The notes under the pieces: generated by a model | Databases searched by the model: none | What the model was told of the DNA's origin: nothing | The model's input: the letters and a program-made list of their open reading frames with translations, nothing else | From: Ferribacterium limneticum | GTDB lineage: Bacteria > Pseudomonadota > Gammaproteobacteria > Burkholderiales > Rhodocyclaceae | Length of the DNA stretch: 64,000 nt | Direction: 5' to 3' | NCBI RefSeq assembly: GCF_020510585.1 | Contig: NZ_CP075190.1 | Span: 2,106,001 to 2,170,000, forward strand | Made by a program: the position numbers and the translations under genes | Part shown: piece after piece, positions 1 through 9,675 of the stretch | How positions within the stretch are numbered: position 1 is the first letter of the stretch | Layout of the letters: each line of letters opens with the position of its first letter

Positions 1-1
1 C

Positions 2-2440
2 GAACTGCGCCTGCTTTTCGCGGCGCTGGTCATCGCGGTTGCTGCCGTTACCGCCGTTGGCTTCTTTGCCGACCGGGTACGCCTGGCGTTTGAACGCGAG
101 GCGCAGCAGATGATGGGTGGCGACCTCATCCTCATAGCCGATCACACCCTGCCTGCAGCCTATGCCGCCGAAGCCCGCCGGCGCGGACTCAAGCTGGCCG
201 AAACGCTGATTTTCCCGAGCATGGTCATCGGCCCCGAGCAGGCCCAACTGGCCGATATCAAGGCCGTCAGCCCGGGCTACCCGTTACGCGGTAGGGTTGA
301 AATCAGCACAAAGGAAGATCAGGCTGGCGCACCCGCTGAAGGTGGCCCGGCACCGGGCACGGTCTGGCTGGACGAACGACTGTCGGCGGCCCTGCAGGTT
401 GCACCCGGTGGATCGGTGACGGTCGGCGCCCAAAGCTTGAAGGTCGCCGCCATCCTGACCCGCGAGCCGGATCGCGGCGTTAATTTCTTCAGCTTGGCAC
501 CACGGCTCATGATGCATGTCGACGACCTGCCGGCGACCGGCCTGATCCAGCCCGGCGCGCGCATCCGCTACAGCCTGCTGACGGCCGGCGAGGCAAAGGC
601 CATCGCCGGCTATCAGGCCTGGCTGATGCAGCGCCTGGAACGGGGCGAACGACTTGAAGACACGCGCAATGCCCGGCCGGAAATCCGCGGCGCGCTGGAT
701 AGAGCCGAGCGGTTTTTGGGCCTTTCAACGGTGTTGACCGTGGTATTGGCCGCCGTTGCCGCGGCGATGGCGGCGCGGCGCTACATGCAACGCCATCTCG
801 ATGCCTGTGCCGTCATGCGCTGTCTGGGCATGACCCAGGGTGGGCTGCTTCGCCTGCATGGCTGGCTGTTTCTCTGGCTGGCCTTGCTCGCAGCTGTTGT
901 TGGCAGCATCGTCGGTTTTGCCGCGCATTTCGTGCTGATTCACTGGCTGTCCGCCTTGCTCGTGCTCGACTTGCCGGCCCCGGGCTGGTTGCCTCTGGTC
1001 GGTGGACTGGGCGTTGCCGGCGTGCTGCTCTTCGGATTCGCATTTCCGCCGCTCATGCAGCTGGCCAGCGTGCCGACCCTGCGCGTCATGCGTCGCGAAC
1101 TTGGGCCGCCGCAGGCTTCATCGCTCGGTGGCTACGCGCTTGGTCTCGTCCTGCTTGCCGGGCTGATCATCTGGGTGGCCGGCGATGTCCGGCTCGGCGC
1201 CTATGCCGTCGGTGGCTTCGTCGTCGCCCTTGGCAGCTTCTGGGCCATCGCCCGGCTGATCATCGCCGCCATCGCCCGCCTGCGTGGCGGGGCAGGTTTT
1301 GGCTGGCGTCAGGGGCTGGCCAGCCTGACCCGGCACGCGTCGTCGAGCGCGGTACAAATTGTCGCGCTGGCCATCGGCTTGATGGCGATGCTCTTGCTGA
1401 CGGTGATTCGGGCCGAGTTGCTCGATGCCTGGCAACAGTCGGTGCCGGCCGATGCGCCCAATCGTTTCGTCATCAATATCCAGCCCGACCAGCGCCAGCC
1501 GGTGGCCGACATGCTGCGCGCCAGCGGCATCGAGGCTGAACTGCTGCCGATGATTCGTGGCCGCCTGGTCAGGATTGCCGGCAAGGAAGTCAGCCCGGCC
1601 AGCTTCCCGGAGGATGAACGCGCCCAGCGTCTGATCGAACGCGAATTCAACTTGTCGTGGCGCAGCGATCTGCCGGCCGGCAACCGGGTTACGGCCGGCC
1701 GCTGGTTCGCGCCGGAAGACAGCGGACAGGGGCTGGCCTCGGTCGAGGAAGGGCTGGCCAAGACGCTGGGCATCGCACTCGGTGACGAGCTGGTGTTCAT
1801 GGTCGCCGGCGTAGAAAAAAGCGTGAAGACGAGCAACCTGCGCAAACTTTCCTGGGATTCGATGCGCGTCAATTTCTTCGTCCTGACGCCGCCCGGCGTC
1901 ATCGAAGACGCGCCGGCCAGTTACATCACCAGCTTCCATTTGCCGGCCGAGCGGGCCGATGCTGCTTCCGAATTGGTCCGGCGTTTTCCCGGGCTGACCA
2001 TGATCGATGTCGGTGCCATTCTGCGCCAGTTGCAGGCTGTCATTGGCCAGGTGGCCGGCGCCGTGCAGTTCGTTTTCGTGTTCGCCTTGCTGGCCGGTGG
2101 CATTGTTTTGTATTCGGCCTTGCTGACCAGCTTCGACGAGCGGCGCTATGAACTGGCCGTGATGCGCTCGCTCGGTGCCCAACGGGCGCAATTGCGCCAG
2201 GCCATGCTGGTTGAGCTGGGCGTCATCGGCAGCGTCGCCGGACTGATGGCGGCCATCGGCGCCATGCTGCTCGGGCGCATTGTCGGCCAGCAGGCGTTTC
2301 AGCTGGATTTGTCGTTCGGTCTCTGGTTGCCGGCGCTATCGACTGTTGGCGGTGGCTTTCTGGCGGTGCTTATCGGCTGGTTGGCGGTTCGCCAGTTGCT
2401 CGCCACGCCGCCCTTGCTGGCCTTGCGCAACGGCGCCTAA
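2..2440 (+). CDS. ABC transporter permease, FtsX/YbbP family (5'-truncated)
   Basis: Large inner-membrane permease of an ABC exporter, of the YbbP type that pairs with a YbbA-like ATPase and is thought to move lipophilic molecules or lipoproteins. The frame is open from base 2, so the true start lies outside the window; 812 codons are visible. Two FtsX-like blocks are seen. The first has membrane segments around positions 720-1260, and the second has a C-terminal three-helix FtsX core at about 2040-2420 with the typical 'YELAVMRSLGA' cytoplasmic motif. A large extracytoplasmic domain lies between. The 3' end overlaps the convergent kinase gene by 4 bases. The partner ATPase would be expected upstream. 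Substrate unknown. Confidence 0.9.
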   Translation, partial: ELRLLFAALVIAVAAVTAVGFFADRVRLAFEREAQQMMGGDLILIADHTLPAAYAAEARRRGLKLAETLIFPSMVIGPEQAQLADIKAVSPGYPLRGRVEISTKEDQAGAPAEGGPAPGTVWLDERLSAALQVAPGGSVTVGAQSLKVAAILTREPDRGVNFFSLAPRLMMHVDDLPATGLIQPGARIRYSLLTAGEAKAIAGYQAWLMQRLERGERLEDTRNARPEIRGALDRAERFLGLSTVLTVVLAAVAAAMAARRYMQRHLDACAVMRCLGMTQGGLLRLHGWLFLWLALLAAVVGSIVGFAAHFVLIHWLSALLVLDLPAPGWLPLVGGLGVAGVLLFGFAFPPLMQLASVPTLRVMRRELGPPQASSLGGYALGLVLLAGLIIWVAGDVRLGAYAVGGFVVALGSFWAIARLIIAAIARLRGGAGFGWRQGLASLTRHASSSAVQIVALAIGLMAMLLLTVIRAELLDAWQQSVPADAPNRFVINIQPDQRQPVADMLRASGIEAELLPMIRGRLVRIAGKEVSPASFPEDERAQRLIEREFNLSWRSDLPAGNRVTAGRWFAPEDSGQGLASVEEGLAKTLGIALGDELVFMVAGVEKSVKTSNLRKLSWDSMRVNFFVLTPPGVIEDAPASYITSFHLPAERADAASELVRRFPGLTMIDVGAILRQLQAVIGQVAGAVQFVFVFALLAGGIVLYSALLTSFDERRYELAVMRSLGAQRAQLRQAMLVELGVIGSVAGLMAAIGAMLLGRIVGQQAFQLDLSFGLWLPALSTVGGGFLAVLIGWLAVRQLLATPPLLALRNGA

Positions 2441-2835
2441 AACTCGATTTCGGTGATGTTGCGCTGGCCCAGCCGCTGGTAGCGGATGGCCTTGCACATG
2501 CCGTGGATCAACCCGAGACCCTGGCCGCCGACTTCCACGGTCAACCGGAAATTTTGCCCAATTTGAGAATTGTCGAAAGGCGGCGCATCGTCTTCGTAAC
2601 GCAGGGTCAGGATGCCGTCGTTGCGGCCAAGGGCGAGGTTAATCTTGTGCTCACCATCACCCTGATGGCCGTGGGCGATGGTGTTGGTGAACAGCTCTTC
2701 GATGACCAGTTGCAGGCGCAGCGAATCGTCGGTGGAAACGCCCAGGCCGGCTGCCAAGTCAGCGATGCTGGCCATCAGCCCGGGAAGCTCGTCATAGCGC
2801 GCGTTGACGGAAATGTCCGTAAAATGTGCAGTCAT
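2437..2835 (-). CDS. RsbW-like anti-sigma serine kinase (HATPase)
   Basis: 132-residue ATP-binding protein of the RsbW/SpoIIAB GHKL kinase class. Family role: it binds a partner and phosphorylates a STAS-domain antagonist. Visible motifs are the N-box 'EELFTNTIAHG' and a glycine-rich G-box 'GGQGLGLIHGM' near the C terminus. The longer frame opens at 2871, but MTAHFTD at 2835 is preferred because it gives normal family length and clears the divergent fecR-like gene, which starts 21 bases away. A STAS protein (6961-7311) and a PP2C phosphatase (3882-6005) nearby complete a partner-switching set. No sigma factor lies adjacent, so the output target is unknown. Confidence 0.85.
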   Translation of the reverse strand: MTAHFTDISVNARYDELPGLMASIADLAAGLGVSTDDSLRLQLVIEELFTNTIAHGHQGDGEHKINLALGRNDGILTLRYEDDAPPFDNSQIGQNFRLTVEVGGQGLGLIHGMCKAIRYQRLGQRNITEIEF

Positions 2836-2856
2836 CGATTTATCAAGGTTTTCGCC

Positions 2857-3315
2857 ATGATTAAAGCACATCGGGCTGCGCTTTGTGCGCTGCTCGCCCT
2901 GTTGTCCGGCTCATCCGCCTTTGCCGCCGATCCGGCCGGCATGGTCAAGGTCGCCAAGGGGCAGGTCAGTATCGAACGCGACGGCAAGAGGCAGCCAGCC
3001 ACTGTCGGAAGCCTGATCGAAGTCGCCGACCGCGTGCGCACTGGCGCCGATGGTTCGGTTGGCGTCACGCTGCGCGACAACACACTGTTGTCGGCCGGGC
3101 CGAATTCGCTGATCGTCATCGACAAGTTCGCTTTCGACAACGCGACCCAGGACGGCAATATGTCGATCCGCATCCGCAAGGGAACGCTGTCCGTCGCCTC
3201 GGGCAAGATCGCCAAGCGGACGCCGGAATCGGTCGACTTCCATACGCCGACCTCGGTCCTTGGCGTGCGTGGTACCGAGTTCGTCATTGAGGTCGAAGGT
3301 GATCGCGATGAATAA
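2857..3315 (+). CDS. FecR-domain secreted protein
   Basis: 152-residue exported protein. A signal peptide (about residues 1-23, ending 'SSAFAADP') is followed by a FecR domain: 'GKVSIERDG'-like opening, 'DRVRTGADGSVGVTLRDNT' core and 'TPTSVLGVRGTEFVIEV' close. This is the periplasmic FecR beta fold without the usual membrane anchor of iron-signalling FecR. ATG at 2857 is chosen because the signal peptide begins there; the longer upstream frame is antisense to the kinase gene. Its stop overlaps the next gene by 8 bases, so the two are probably translationally coupled. Betaproteobacterial FecR proteins of this kind commonly sit beside CHASE2 signalling proteins, as here. Ligand unknown. Confidence 0.85.
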   Translation: MIKAHRAALCALLALLSGSSAFAADPAGMVKVAKGQVSIERDGKRQPATVGSLIEVADRVRTGADGSVGVTLRDNTLLSAGPNSLIVIDKFAFDNATQDGNMSIRIRKGTLSVASGKIAKRTPESVDFHTPTSVLGVRGTEFVIEVEGDRDE

Positions 3316-3895
3316 GCCGACTATTTCCGTGGCGTTTGCTGCATTCCTGGTGCTGGCTGGTTGTGCCAGTGAGCGCATCGTGCTGCTGCCTGCAGCCGAT
3401 GGTCGGCCCAGCGCCGTTGTCGTCCGCGATGCGGGTGGTGAAATCCGGCTCGACAAACCCTATGCAGCGGCCAAGCGGAGCGTAGGTGCCAACAGCGCCT
3501 ACCAGTCCTCAGCGGAGGAGGTCACTGAGCGCTTCGCCCAGGCGCTGGGCGCGCAACCGCCACGGCCGAGCAGCTACGTGCTCTATTTTGAAGCCGGCGG
3601 CAATGTCCTGACGCCGGAATCGCAGGCAGCGCTGGCCAATATCCGCAAGGAAATCGCCGAGCGTCCGGCCTCCGAAGTCATGGTCATCGGCCATACCGAC
3701 CGTGTCGGTAGCGTCGACGGCAACGACAAGTTGTCCAAGAAGCGCGCTGAAAGCCTGCGCGATTTGCTGATTGAATCCGGGGTTGCTGCCGACAAGATGG
3801 AAGCTGTCGGTCGCGGCGAACGTGATCCGCTGGTGCCGACCGACGATGAGGTCGACGAACCGAAAAACCGGCGTGTTGAAATCAGCGTTCGCTAA
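3308..3895 (+). CDS. OmpA-family peptidoglycan-associated lipoprotein
   Basis: 195-residue outer-membrane lipoprotein. The signal peptide ends in the lipobox 'LVLAGC' (Cys about residue 19). A C-terminal OmpA domain of about 110 residues contains 'MVIGHTDRVGSVDGNDKLSKKRA' (split here by its key HTD and LSxxRA elements) and 'PKNRRVEISVR', the signature of peptidoglycan (diaminopimelate) binding. ATG 3308 overlaps the fecR-like stop. The 3' end overlaps the convergent CHASE2-PP2C gene by 14 bases. With the FecR-like protein it probably forms the envelope part of the signalling cluster, perhaps sensing wall state; this role is inferred from position only. Confidence 0.88.
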   Translation: MNKPTISVAFAAFLVLAGCASERIVLLPAADGRPSAVVVRDAGGEIRLDKPYAAAKRSVGANSAYQSSAEEVTERFAQALGAQPPRPSSYVLYFEAGGNVLTPESQAALANIRKEIAERPASEVMVIGHTDRVGSVDGNDKLSKKRAESLRDLLIESGVAADKMEAVGRGERDPLVPTDDEVDEPKNRRVEISVR

Positions 3896-6005
3896 CCTGG
3901 TCGTGCCACTGCAGCAATAGCAAGGTCAGGTCATCCGCCGGTGGGTGACCTGCCTCGAAGTGGCGCACAGCGTCACGAAGCGTCGTAGCAACGGCTTGCA
4001 GCCCGTCTCGACCTGAGCCGAGAATCGCCGATTGCAGGCGCGAAAGTCCGAACATGTTTGAACCATTGCTGGCCTCGGTAACCCCATCGGTAAACAGGCA
4101 AATCCGGTCGTCTGGCTGCAGTTGCAAGTGGTCCGCAACGTAGGGATAGTCGCCAATGGCGCAGAGTGGCGGGCCGGCCGTCGTTGCGGTATCGATACGC
4201 GTCAGTTGGCCATCGCGCAGCAGAATTGGCGCATCGTGGCCGGCGCAAACGTATTCCATATCGCCTGAGGCCAGATCCAGCACGGCGATGAAGGCAGTGA
4301 CGAACAGATACTCGGCATTTTCGCGATTGAGCTCGCATTCCAGTTCGCGCACGGCAAGGCCGAGGTCAGCCTGGCGCCGCGTCAGCACACCGGTCAGCGT
4401 TTTCGAGATGGCCATGAACAAACTTGCCGGCAAGCCCTTGCCGGAAACATCGCCGATAGCCACGCAGAGGCGTTGGTCGTCGAGCATGAAACAGTCGTAG
4501 TAGTCGCCACCGACGGCTTGGGCCGGCTCGAGGAGGGCGGCGATGGAAAATCGCCGCTCATCGGCAAAGAGCGTCGCCGGGTCTGGCAACAGGCCCATCT
4601 GGATGCGCCGGGCGGCGTCGAGTTCGCCGGCAACCCGGGCCGCCTCTTCGCGGCTGTACTGTAGTTGCGACTCGGCATTGCGCCGCCGACGGTCAGCAGC
4701 AACCAGCGTGTTGCCCAGCAGCAGAATGAATACCGGACCAAGCAGCAGCACCTGGGAAACCCCATCGAACAACCAAAGCCCGAGGAAAAAGGCGAGGTAG
4801 CCACCGGCGACCAGCAGCAGGCTCATGGCGGTAAAGCTGATTACCGCGTAACGCGGCCGGAGCACCGGGATGGTCGCAATGAGCAGCAGGCCGCCAAGCA
4901 GCAGCGTGGCTGTTTCCAGATGCGACATCCAGCCCGGGCGCTGCAAGGCCTGGCTGCTGAGCAGGCTTTCGATGACCTGGGCGTGGATGTCGATGCCGGG
5001 CAGACTTTCGCCGAGCGGCGTGATGATCCGGTCCTGCAGCCCGGTGCTGTTGAAACCGATGATGACGAAACGGTCGTCGAAGATTTCCGGGGGATGCACG
5101 CCGGCCAGTACATCGGCGGCCGACAGGTAGTAGTTGGAGCTGGCGCGCCCGAAATGGAGCAGCACTTCGCCATTGGCCTGGGTGGATAGCCGATAGTCGC
5201 CGATGCGGATCGCCGTCATGCCCTGAGCCCCGCTTTCGGGAACGACGGCGCCGCCACCGAGCGCCAGACGTACCATTTCGAGGGGCAGCGAAAGGAAGGG
5301 CAACTGGTTGATGGCGGCTATCGTCGGCACGCGGCGCAGCACACCACGTTCGCTGTTCGCCTGCAGCAGGCTTGGGCTGGCGTTGATCAAGCCTTCGCCG
5401 GCAGCTGACTTTTCAATAAGCGGCCGGCTGGCCAGCGCCCCGGCGTATTGGGGTAGGTGTTGGTCAAGGCTGGCGCCCGGATTGAACTCCGGTAGTGGCC
5501 GGGCGGGTTGTGTCGAGCCGGGCAGGGCCTTGCTCAGGCCGACGACGGCGAGGGCGGTTGGATGGCCGCTCAAGGCGCTGGCCAGTTCCTGGTCGGGATC
5601 GGGCTGCGCGGCCAGCGCATCCGGCGGCAGGCCGGGCATCCGTGCCGAGAGGACCTCGGGGCTATAACGGTCGCGCTCGGCAAAAACGATATCGATGCCC
5701 AGCGCGAGGGGCTTGCCGGCTTGAATTTTGCGCACCAGTTGGGCCACCAGATCGCGTGACCAAGGCCACTGGCCGTGTTTTACCAGGCTCTGGCTATCGA
5801 TGCCGACAACAATGACCGGCTCGCTGGTGCGCGCCCGTGGCATCTGGCGCTGATACTGGTCGAACAGGGCTTCGCGGACGCTGAGCAGTGGTGTGCGGTC
5901 GAGGTCATTCAGCACGAGCAGGCTGACCAACAGCGGTAGTAAGGGCAGCGCGCGGCCGCGGCCGGCCTGGATCACTGCAAGGAGCAGTCCGGCCCGGCGC
6001 CTCAC
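3882..6005 (-). CDS. CHASE2 sensor / PP2C (SpoIIE-type) phosphatase
   Basis: 707-residue membrane receptor phosphatase. It has an N-terminal membrane segment, then an extracytoplasmic CHASE2 domain (about residues 40-330), including 'VIVVGIDSQSLVKHGQWPWSR' features and 'FVIIGFNSTGLQD'. Three membrane helices follow at about 355-435, then a linker with 'AARRIQMGLLPDP' and a C-terminal SpoIIE PP2C domain with metal-binding 'GGDYYD' and 'IGDVSGKGLPA'. Family role: dephosphorylates a phospho-STAS antagonist in response to an external signal. It is the last gene of a leftward operon with the MBL-fold and STAS genes (4-base overlaps). CHASE2 ligands are unknown. Confidence 0.92.
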   Translation of the reverse strand: MRRRAGLLLAVIQAGRGRALPLLPLLVSLLVLNDLDRTPLLSVREALFDQYQRQMPRARTSEPVIVVGIDSQSLVKHGQWPWSRDLVAQLVRKIQAGKPLALGIDIVFAERDRYSPEVLSARMPGLPPDALAAQPDPDQELASALSGHPTALAVVGLSKALPGSTQPARPLPEFNPGASLDQHLPQYAGALASRPLIEKSAAGEGLINASPSLLQANSERGVLRRVPTIAAINQLPFLSLPLEMVRLALGGGAVVPESGAQGMTAIRIGDYRLSTQANGEVLLHFGRASSNYYLSAADVLAGVHPPEIFDDRFVIIGFNSTGLQDRIITPLGESLPGIDIHAQVIESLLSSQALQRPGWMSHLETATLLLGGLLLIATIPVLRPRYAVISFTAMSLLLVAGGYLAFFLGLWLFDGVSQVLLLGPVFILLLGNTLVAADRRRRNAESQLQYSREEAARVAGELDAARRIQMGLLPDPATLFADERRFSIAALLEPAQAVGGDYYDCFMLDDQRLCVAIGDVSGKGLPASLFMAISKTLTGVLTRRQADLGLAVRELECELNRENAEYLFVTAFIAVLDLASGDMEYVCAGHDAPILLRDGQLTRIDTATTAGPPLCAIGDYPYVADHLQLQPDDRICLFTDGVTEASNGSNMFGLSRLQSAILGSGRDGLQAVATTLRDAVRHFEAGHPPADDLTLLLLQWHDQVSER

Positions 6006-6964
6006 AGGTCGATAGTCAGGCCGTCGTAGGCGGAAATGATCTCGAGCGGCGCCCGGCTGCCTCGGGTAATCTGCTCGAGCCGCCGCGTTTCGGCGACCAG
6101 ACGGGAGAGCTGCTTGTCGTCATGGACCGGCTCGTGGTGGAACAGGGCCAAGCGCTTGACGGCAGCCGCCTGACAAAGCTCGACGCCGACGATGTTACTG
6201 GAATGCCCCCAGTCGGCCTTGACCGATACCGCCTCGGCCAGCGAATACATGGCATCGAAGATAACCAGGTCGGCCTTGCGGAAAAACTGGCTGAACTCGG
6301 CGTGTTCGCCCGGGTTTTCCAGCTTGTGCTCGGAGTCGGTCGAGTAGACGACCGTGCGATCCAGGCTTTCAAAGCGATACCCGTAGGAGTCGCCGGCGTG
6401 CATCTGTAGTTTGGGCGTTACGTTGATACCCGAGATATAACGCGGCTGATCCGGCACCATGATGTCGAACTCGATTTTCGCGCCGGCCATGGCGTAATCG
6501 ACAGGGAAGTTGGGCGACTGCATCTGCAGGCGGACGGCCTGCTCGAGATCGGGATGGCAGCCATGGACGACGATGCGGTTGCCCGGGATGTACATGGGCG
6601 CGAAATACGGGAAGCCCATGAGGTGATCCCAGTGCAGATGGGAGATGAAGATATGGTAAGTCTGCGGATTGGGAACGCCGAAGCGGGCAATTTTTGCTTG
6701 GCCGAGCGGACGGGCACCGCTGCCCATGTCGCAAATAAAATGATCATTGCTGTCGCCGACGATCTCGACGCACGACGAATTGCCGCCAAAGGTGCCGGCT
6801 ACTGAAAAGGGCAGATTATCGACGAATTCGTCGAGGGCAGTGCGGGTCTTGAAATTCTTGCCGTTGGCGGCAGTCAGGGCGGCAACAATTTTTTCCCGGA
6901 CATCGCGGTGCGACAGCGAAACCGGCAGGGAACCGCGGGTTCCCCAAAAAACAACCTGGTTCAT
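6002..6964 (-). CDS. Metallo-beta-lactamase-fold hydrolase
   Basis: 320-residue cytoplasmic protein of the MBL/RNase Z-like superfamily. Metal ligands are visible in 'FISHLHWDHLMGFPYF' (HxHxDH), with further His/Asp in 'DAMYSLAEAVSVKADWGHSS' and 'LFHHEPVHDDKQL'. The start is [16 protein letters not shown] at 6964, the usual opening of this family; the longer frame would run over the STAS gene. ATG overlaps the STAS stop (ATGA) and its own stop overlaps the phosphatase start, so the three genes are translationally coupled. The substrate is unknown; a second-messenger or cyclic nucleotide hydrolase is possible but nothing in the sequence decides it. Confidence 0.85.
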   Translation of the reverse strand: MNQVVFWGTRGSLPVSLSHRDVREKIVAALTAANGKNFKTRTALDEFVDNLPFSVAGTFGGNSSCVEIVGDSNDHFICDMGSGARPLGQAKIARFGVPNPQTYHIFISHLHWDHLMGFPYFAPMYIPGNRIVVHGCHPDLEQAVRLQMQSPNFPVDYAMAGAKIEFDIMVPDQPRYISGINVTPKLQMHAGDSYGYRFESLDRTVVYSTDSEHKLENPGEHAEFSQFFRKADLVIFDAMYSLAEAVSVKADWGHSSNIVGVELCQAAAVKRLALFHHEPVHDDKQLSRLVAETRRLEQITRGSRAPLEIISAYDGLTIDL

Positions 6965-7311
6965 GATCCGAGAACCTTGCAGGCGGTTTCGACGCTCACA
7001 TAGCACGGCACGATCAGGTTGAAGCGGCTGATGGCAAATACTTCCTGAACCATGGGCTGCAGTTCAGCAATGGCAAAGACGCCTTTTTGCGCCTTGGCGC
7101 GACGCGAGGCCATCATCAGGACGCGGAGACCGGCGCTGCTGATGTAATCGACTCCGGAAAAGTCGAGGAGGACGGATGGCTGGCCTTGGGCGCAACGATC
7201 AAGCAGGGGATCGAGCGCTTTTGTGAACTCTTCGCTCGTTATGTGGTCTATGCGTCCGCTGACGGAAACGATCAGGACACCGGCTTGTTCGCGGGTGGGA
7301 AGATTCATCAT
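6961..7311 (-). CDS. STAS-domain anti-sigma factor antagonist
   Basis: 116-residue SpoIIAA/RsbV-like protein. The STAS core is complete, with the phosphorylation loop '[19 protein letters not shown]'; the likely phospho-acceptor is one of the two serines at residues 58-59. Family role: unphosphorylated it captures the RsbW-type kinase, and the PP2C protein reverses phosphorylation. First gene of the leftward STAS-MBL-PP2C operon. The start may be the second ATG (7308), since two Met codons are adjacent. The 72-base gap to the divergent ygiQ gene should hold both promoters; no promoter was assigned. Confidence 0.88.
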   Translation of the reverse strand: MMNLPTREQAGVLIVSVSGRIDHITSEEFTKALDPLLDRCAQGQPSVLLDFSGVDYISSAGLRVLMMASRRAKAQKGVFAIAELQPMVQEVFAISRFNLIVPCYVSVETACKVLGS

Positions 7312-7383
7312 CGCGTAGGGGTAGAACTCTTAGACAAAGGGCAAGTATGCCATGCCCTTAGGCGCTCTCAGGTAAAATATTGC

Positions 7384-9567
7384 ATGGATTCAAATCAGCA
7401 AAACACCCGCCCGCTCTTTGGTTATCGCAAATTCTGGGCACATCGTTTCGGGCCAGCCCCCTTCCTGCCCATGTCGCGCGCCGAGATGGATACCTTGGGC
7501 TGGGATTCGTGCGACATTATTCTCGTCACCGGCGATGCCTACATCGACCATCCGAGCTTCGGCATGGCCTTGATCGGGCGTTTGCTCGAAGCGCAGGGTT
7601 TCCGCGTCGGCATTCTTTGCCAGCCAGACTGGAATTCTGCGGTCGACTTCAAAAAACTGGGAAAACCGAATCTTTTCTTCGGCGTCACCGCCGGCAACAT
7701 GGATTCGATGGTCAATCGCTATACGGCTGACCGCAAGATCCGCTCGGACGACGCTTACACGCCCAACGGCGAGCCGAACAAGCGACCGGATCATGCCGTG
7801 ACCGTCTATGCCCAGCGTTGCCGCGAGGCTTTCCCCGGTTGTAACGTCATTATCGGCTCGATCGAGGCCAGCCTGCGGCGCATCGCGCATTTCGATTACT
7901 GGTCGGACAAGGTTCGCCGCTCGGTGCTGCCTGACTCCAAGGCTGACATGCTGTTCTTCGGCAATGCCGAGCGGGCCATTGTCGAACTGGCCCACCGTGT
8001 CGCCAAGGGCGAGAAAATCAGCGAAATCCGCGATCTGCGCGGTACGGCCTTCATGGTGTCGCGCGGCTGGCTTCCTTCCGACGAATGGGATGCCATGGAC
8101 TCGACCTCGGTCGACACGCCGGGCCCGCTGGTCAGGCACACCGACCCTTATGCCATGGAAGGCGATTCCAAAATTGGCCAAGATTCCCGGTTGACCGTGG
8201 AAGATGGCGCGCCAACGGGCGCCCAGCCGATCCGCATCGTTTCGCGCACCGAGCGGCTGGCGGCACGCCAGGATAGACGCGCCCATACGGTTGTTCGCTT
8301 GCCGTCCTACGAGCAGGTCAAGGACGACCCGGTGCTTTACGCCCACGCCTCGCGTACCTTTCACCTCGAATCCAATCCCGGCAATGCCCGGGCGCTGGTT
8401 CAGGGGCATGGCGAACGCGATGTCTGGCTGAATCCACCGCCTATCCCGCTGACCACCGAAGAGCTCGATCAGGTGTACGAATTACCCTACGCCCGTCGTC
8501 CGCACCCGAGCTATGGTGACGCCAAGATTCCGGCCTGGGAAATGATCCGTTTCTCGGTCAACATCATGCGTGGCTGCTTCGGTGGCTGTACCTTCTGCTC
8601 AATTACCGAGCACGAAGGGCGCATCATCCAGAGCCGTTCCGAAGACTCGGTGATCCGCGAAATCGAGGAAATGCGCGACAAGACGCCGGGTTTCACCGGC
8701 ATCGTCTCAGACCTCGGCGGGCCGACCGCCAACATGTTCCACCTGACCTGCAAGGACCCGAAGATCGAGTCCGCCTGTCGCCGGCTGTCCTGCGTCTATC
8801 CGGACATCTGCGAGAACATGAACACCGACCACAGCAAGCTTATTTCACTGTATCGCAAGGCGCGGTCGATCAAAGGCGTCAAAAAGGTGCTGATTGGCTC
8901 TGGCCTGCGCTACGACCTGGCTGTGCGCTCTCCCGAATACATCAAGGAACTGGTCACCCACCACGTTGGCGGCTACCTGAAAATCGCTCCCGAACACACC
9001 GAAGAGCGCCCGCTGTCCAAAATGATGAAACCGGGTATCGGCTCCTATGACCGCTTCAAGCAGCTGTTCGACCGTTTCTCCCGCGAGGCCGGCAAGGAGC
9101 AGTACCTGATTCCGTACTTCATCGCCGCCCACCCGGGAACGGAAGACGAGGACATGCTCAATCTTGCCCTGTGGCTGAAAAAGAACAATTTCCGCCTCGA
9201 CCAGGTGCAGACCTTCATCCCGACGCCGATGGCGATGGCGACGACGATGTACCACAGCGAGCGTAACCCGTTGCGCAAGGTCACGCGGAGCAGTGAGCAT
9301 GTAAACACCGTGCGCAATGGTCGCCAGCGCAAGTTGCACAAAGCCTTTCTGCGCTACCACGACCCGGCCAACTGGCCGTTGTTGCGCGAAGCCCTCAAGG
9401 AAATGGGGCGCGCCGATTTGATCGGCAACGGCAAAAAACAACTGATTCCAGCCTGGCAACCGGCCGGCACGGGCGGCACGTCGTCTGCATCCACCGGGAA
9501 TATTCGGCGGACCGGGCCAGTAGCGCGCTCCAGCGTGCAGCGGCAACAAGGGCCGAGGAAAAAATAG
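7384..9567 (+). CDS. YgiQ-family radical SAM protein
   Basis: 727-residue UPF0313/YgiQ protein. It has an N-terminal B12-binding-like region (residues about 30-300) and a radical SAM core with the cluster motif '[10 protein letters not shown]' (CxxxCxxC) near residue 400. The C-terminal YgiQ extension contains '[14 protein letters not shown]' and ends in a basic, disordered tail. Length agrees with the family. The reaction is not established for the family. ATG 7384 ([18 protein letters not shown]) is used because family members begin just before this Phe/Tyr-rich stretch; upstream codons are antisense to the STAS gene. Confidence 0.93.
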   Translation: MDSNQQNTRPLFGYRKFWAHRFGPAPFLPMSRAEMDTLGWDSCDIILVTGDAYIDHPSFGMALIGRLLEAQGFRVGILCQPDWNSAVDFKKLGKPNLFFGVTAGNMDSMVNRYTADRKIRSDDAYTPNGEPNKRPDHAVTVYAQRCREAFPGCNVIIGSIEASLRRIAHFDYWSDKVRRSVLPDSKADMLFFGNAERAIVELAHRVAKGEKISEIRDLRGTAFMVSRGWLPSDEWDAMDSTSVDTPGPLVRHTDPYAMEGDSKIGQDSRLTVEDGAPTGAQPIRIVSRTERLAARQDRRAHTVVRLPSYEQVKDDPVLYAHASRTFHLESNPGNARALVQGHGERDVWLNPPPIPLTTEELDQVYELPYARRPHPSYGDAKIPAWEMIRFSVNIMRGCFGGCTFCSITEHEGRIIQSRSEDSVIREIEEMRDKTPGFTGIVSDLGGPTANMFHLTCKDPKIESACRRLSCVYPDICENMNTDHSKLISLYRKARSIKGVKKVLIGSGLRYDLAVRSPEYIKELVTHHVGGYLKIAPEHTEERPLSKMMKPGIGSYDRFKQLFDRFSREAGKEQYLIPYFIAAHPGTEDEDMLNLALWLKKNNFRLDQVQTFIPTPMAMATTMYHSERNPLRKVTRSSEHVNTVRNGRQRKLHKAFLRYHDPANWPLLREALKEMGRADLIGNGKKQLIPAWQPAGTGGTSSASTGNIRRTGPVARSSVQRQQGPRKK

Positions 9568-9675
9568 TATTCATTGTGGGTTTGACGAGGCTGCGGGAAG
9601 TGGCGATACTTTAAAAAATCGCCGTATTTCTCGTGGCTTCGAAAGCTTTTCGCCAAGTCTCATATTCATCTGGGC

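Noticed and set aside
1118..2191. Long open frame on the minus strand (357 codons) inside the permease gene
   Set aside because: Low-complexity Gln/His/Gly-rich product typical of an antisense frame in GC-rich DNA; the + strand has clear FtsX motifs.
8176..8206. A reverse-strand relative of the dispersed repeat in ygiQ (CCCGGTTGACCGTGG)
   Set aside because: Only the central 13 or so bases match and the protein context explains it; not counted as a copy.
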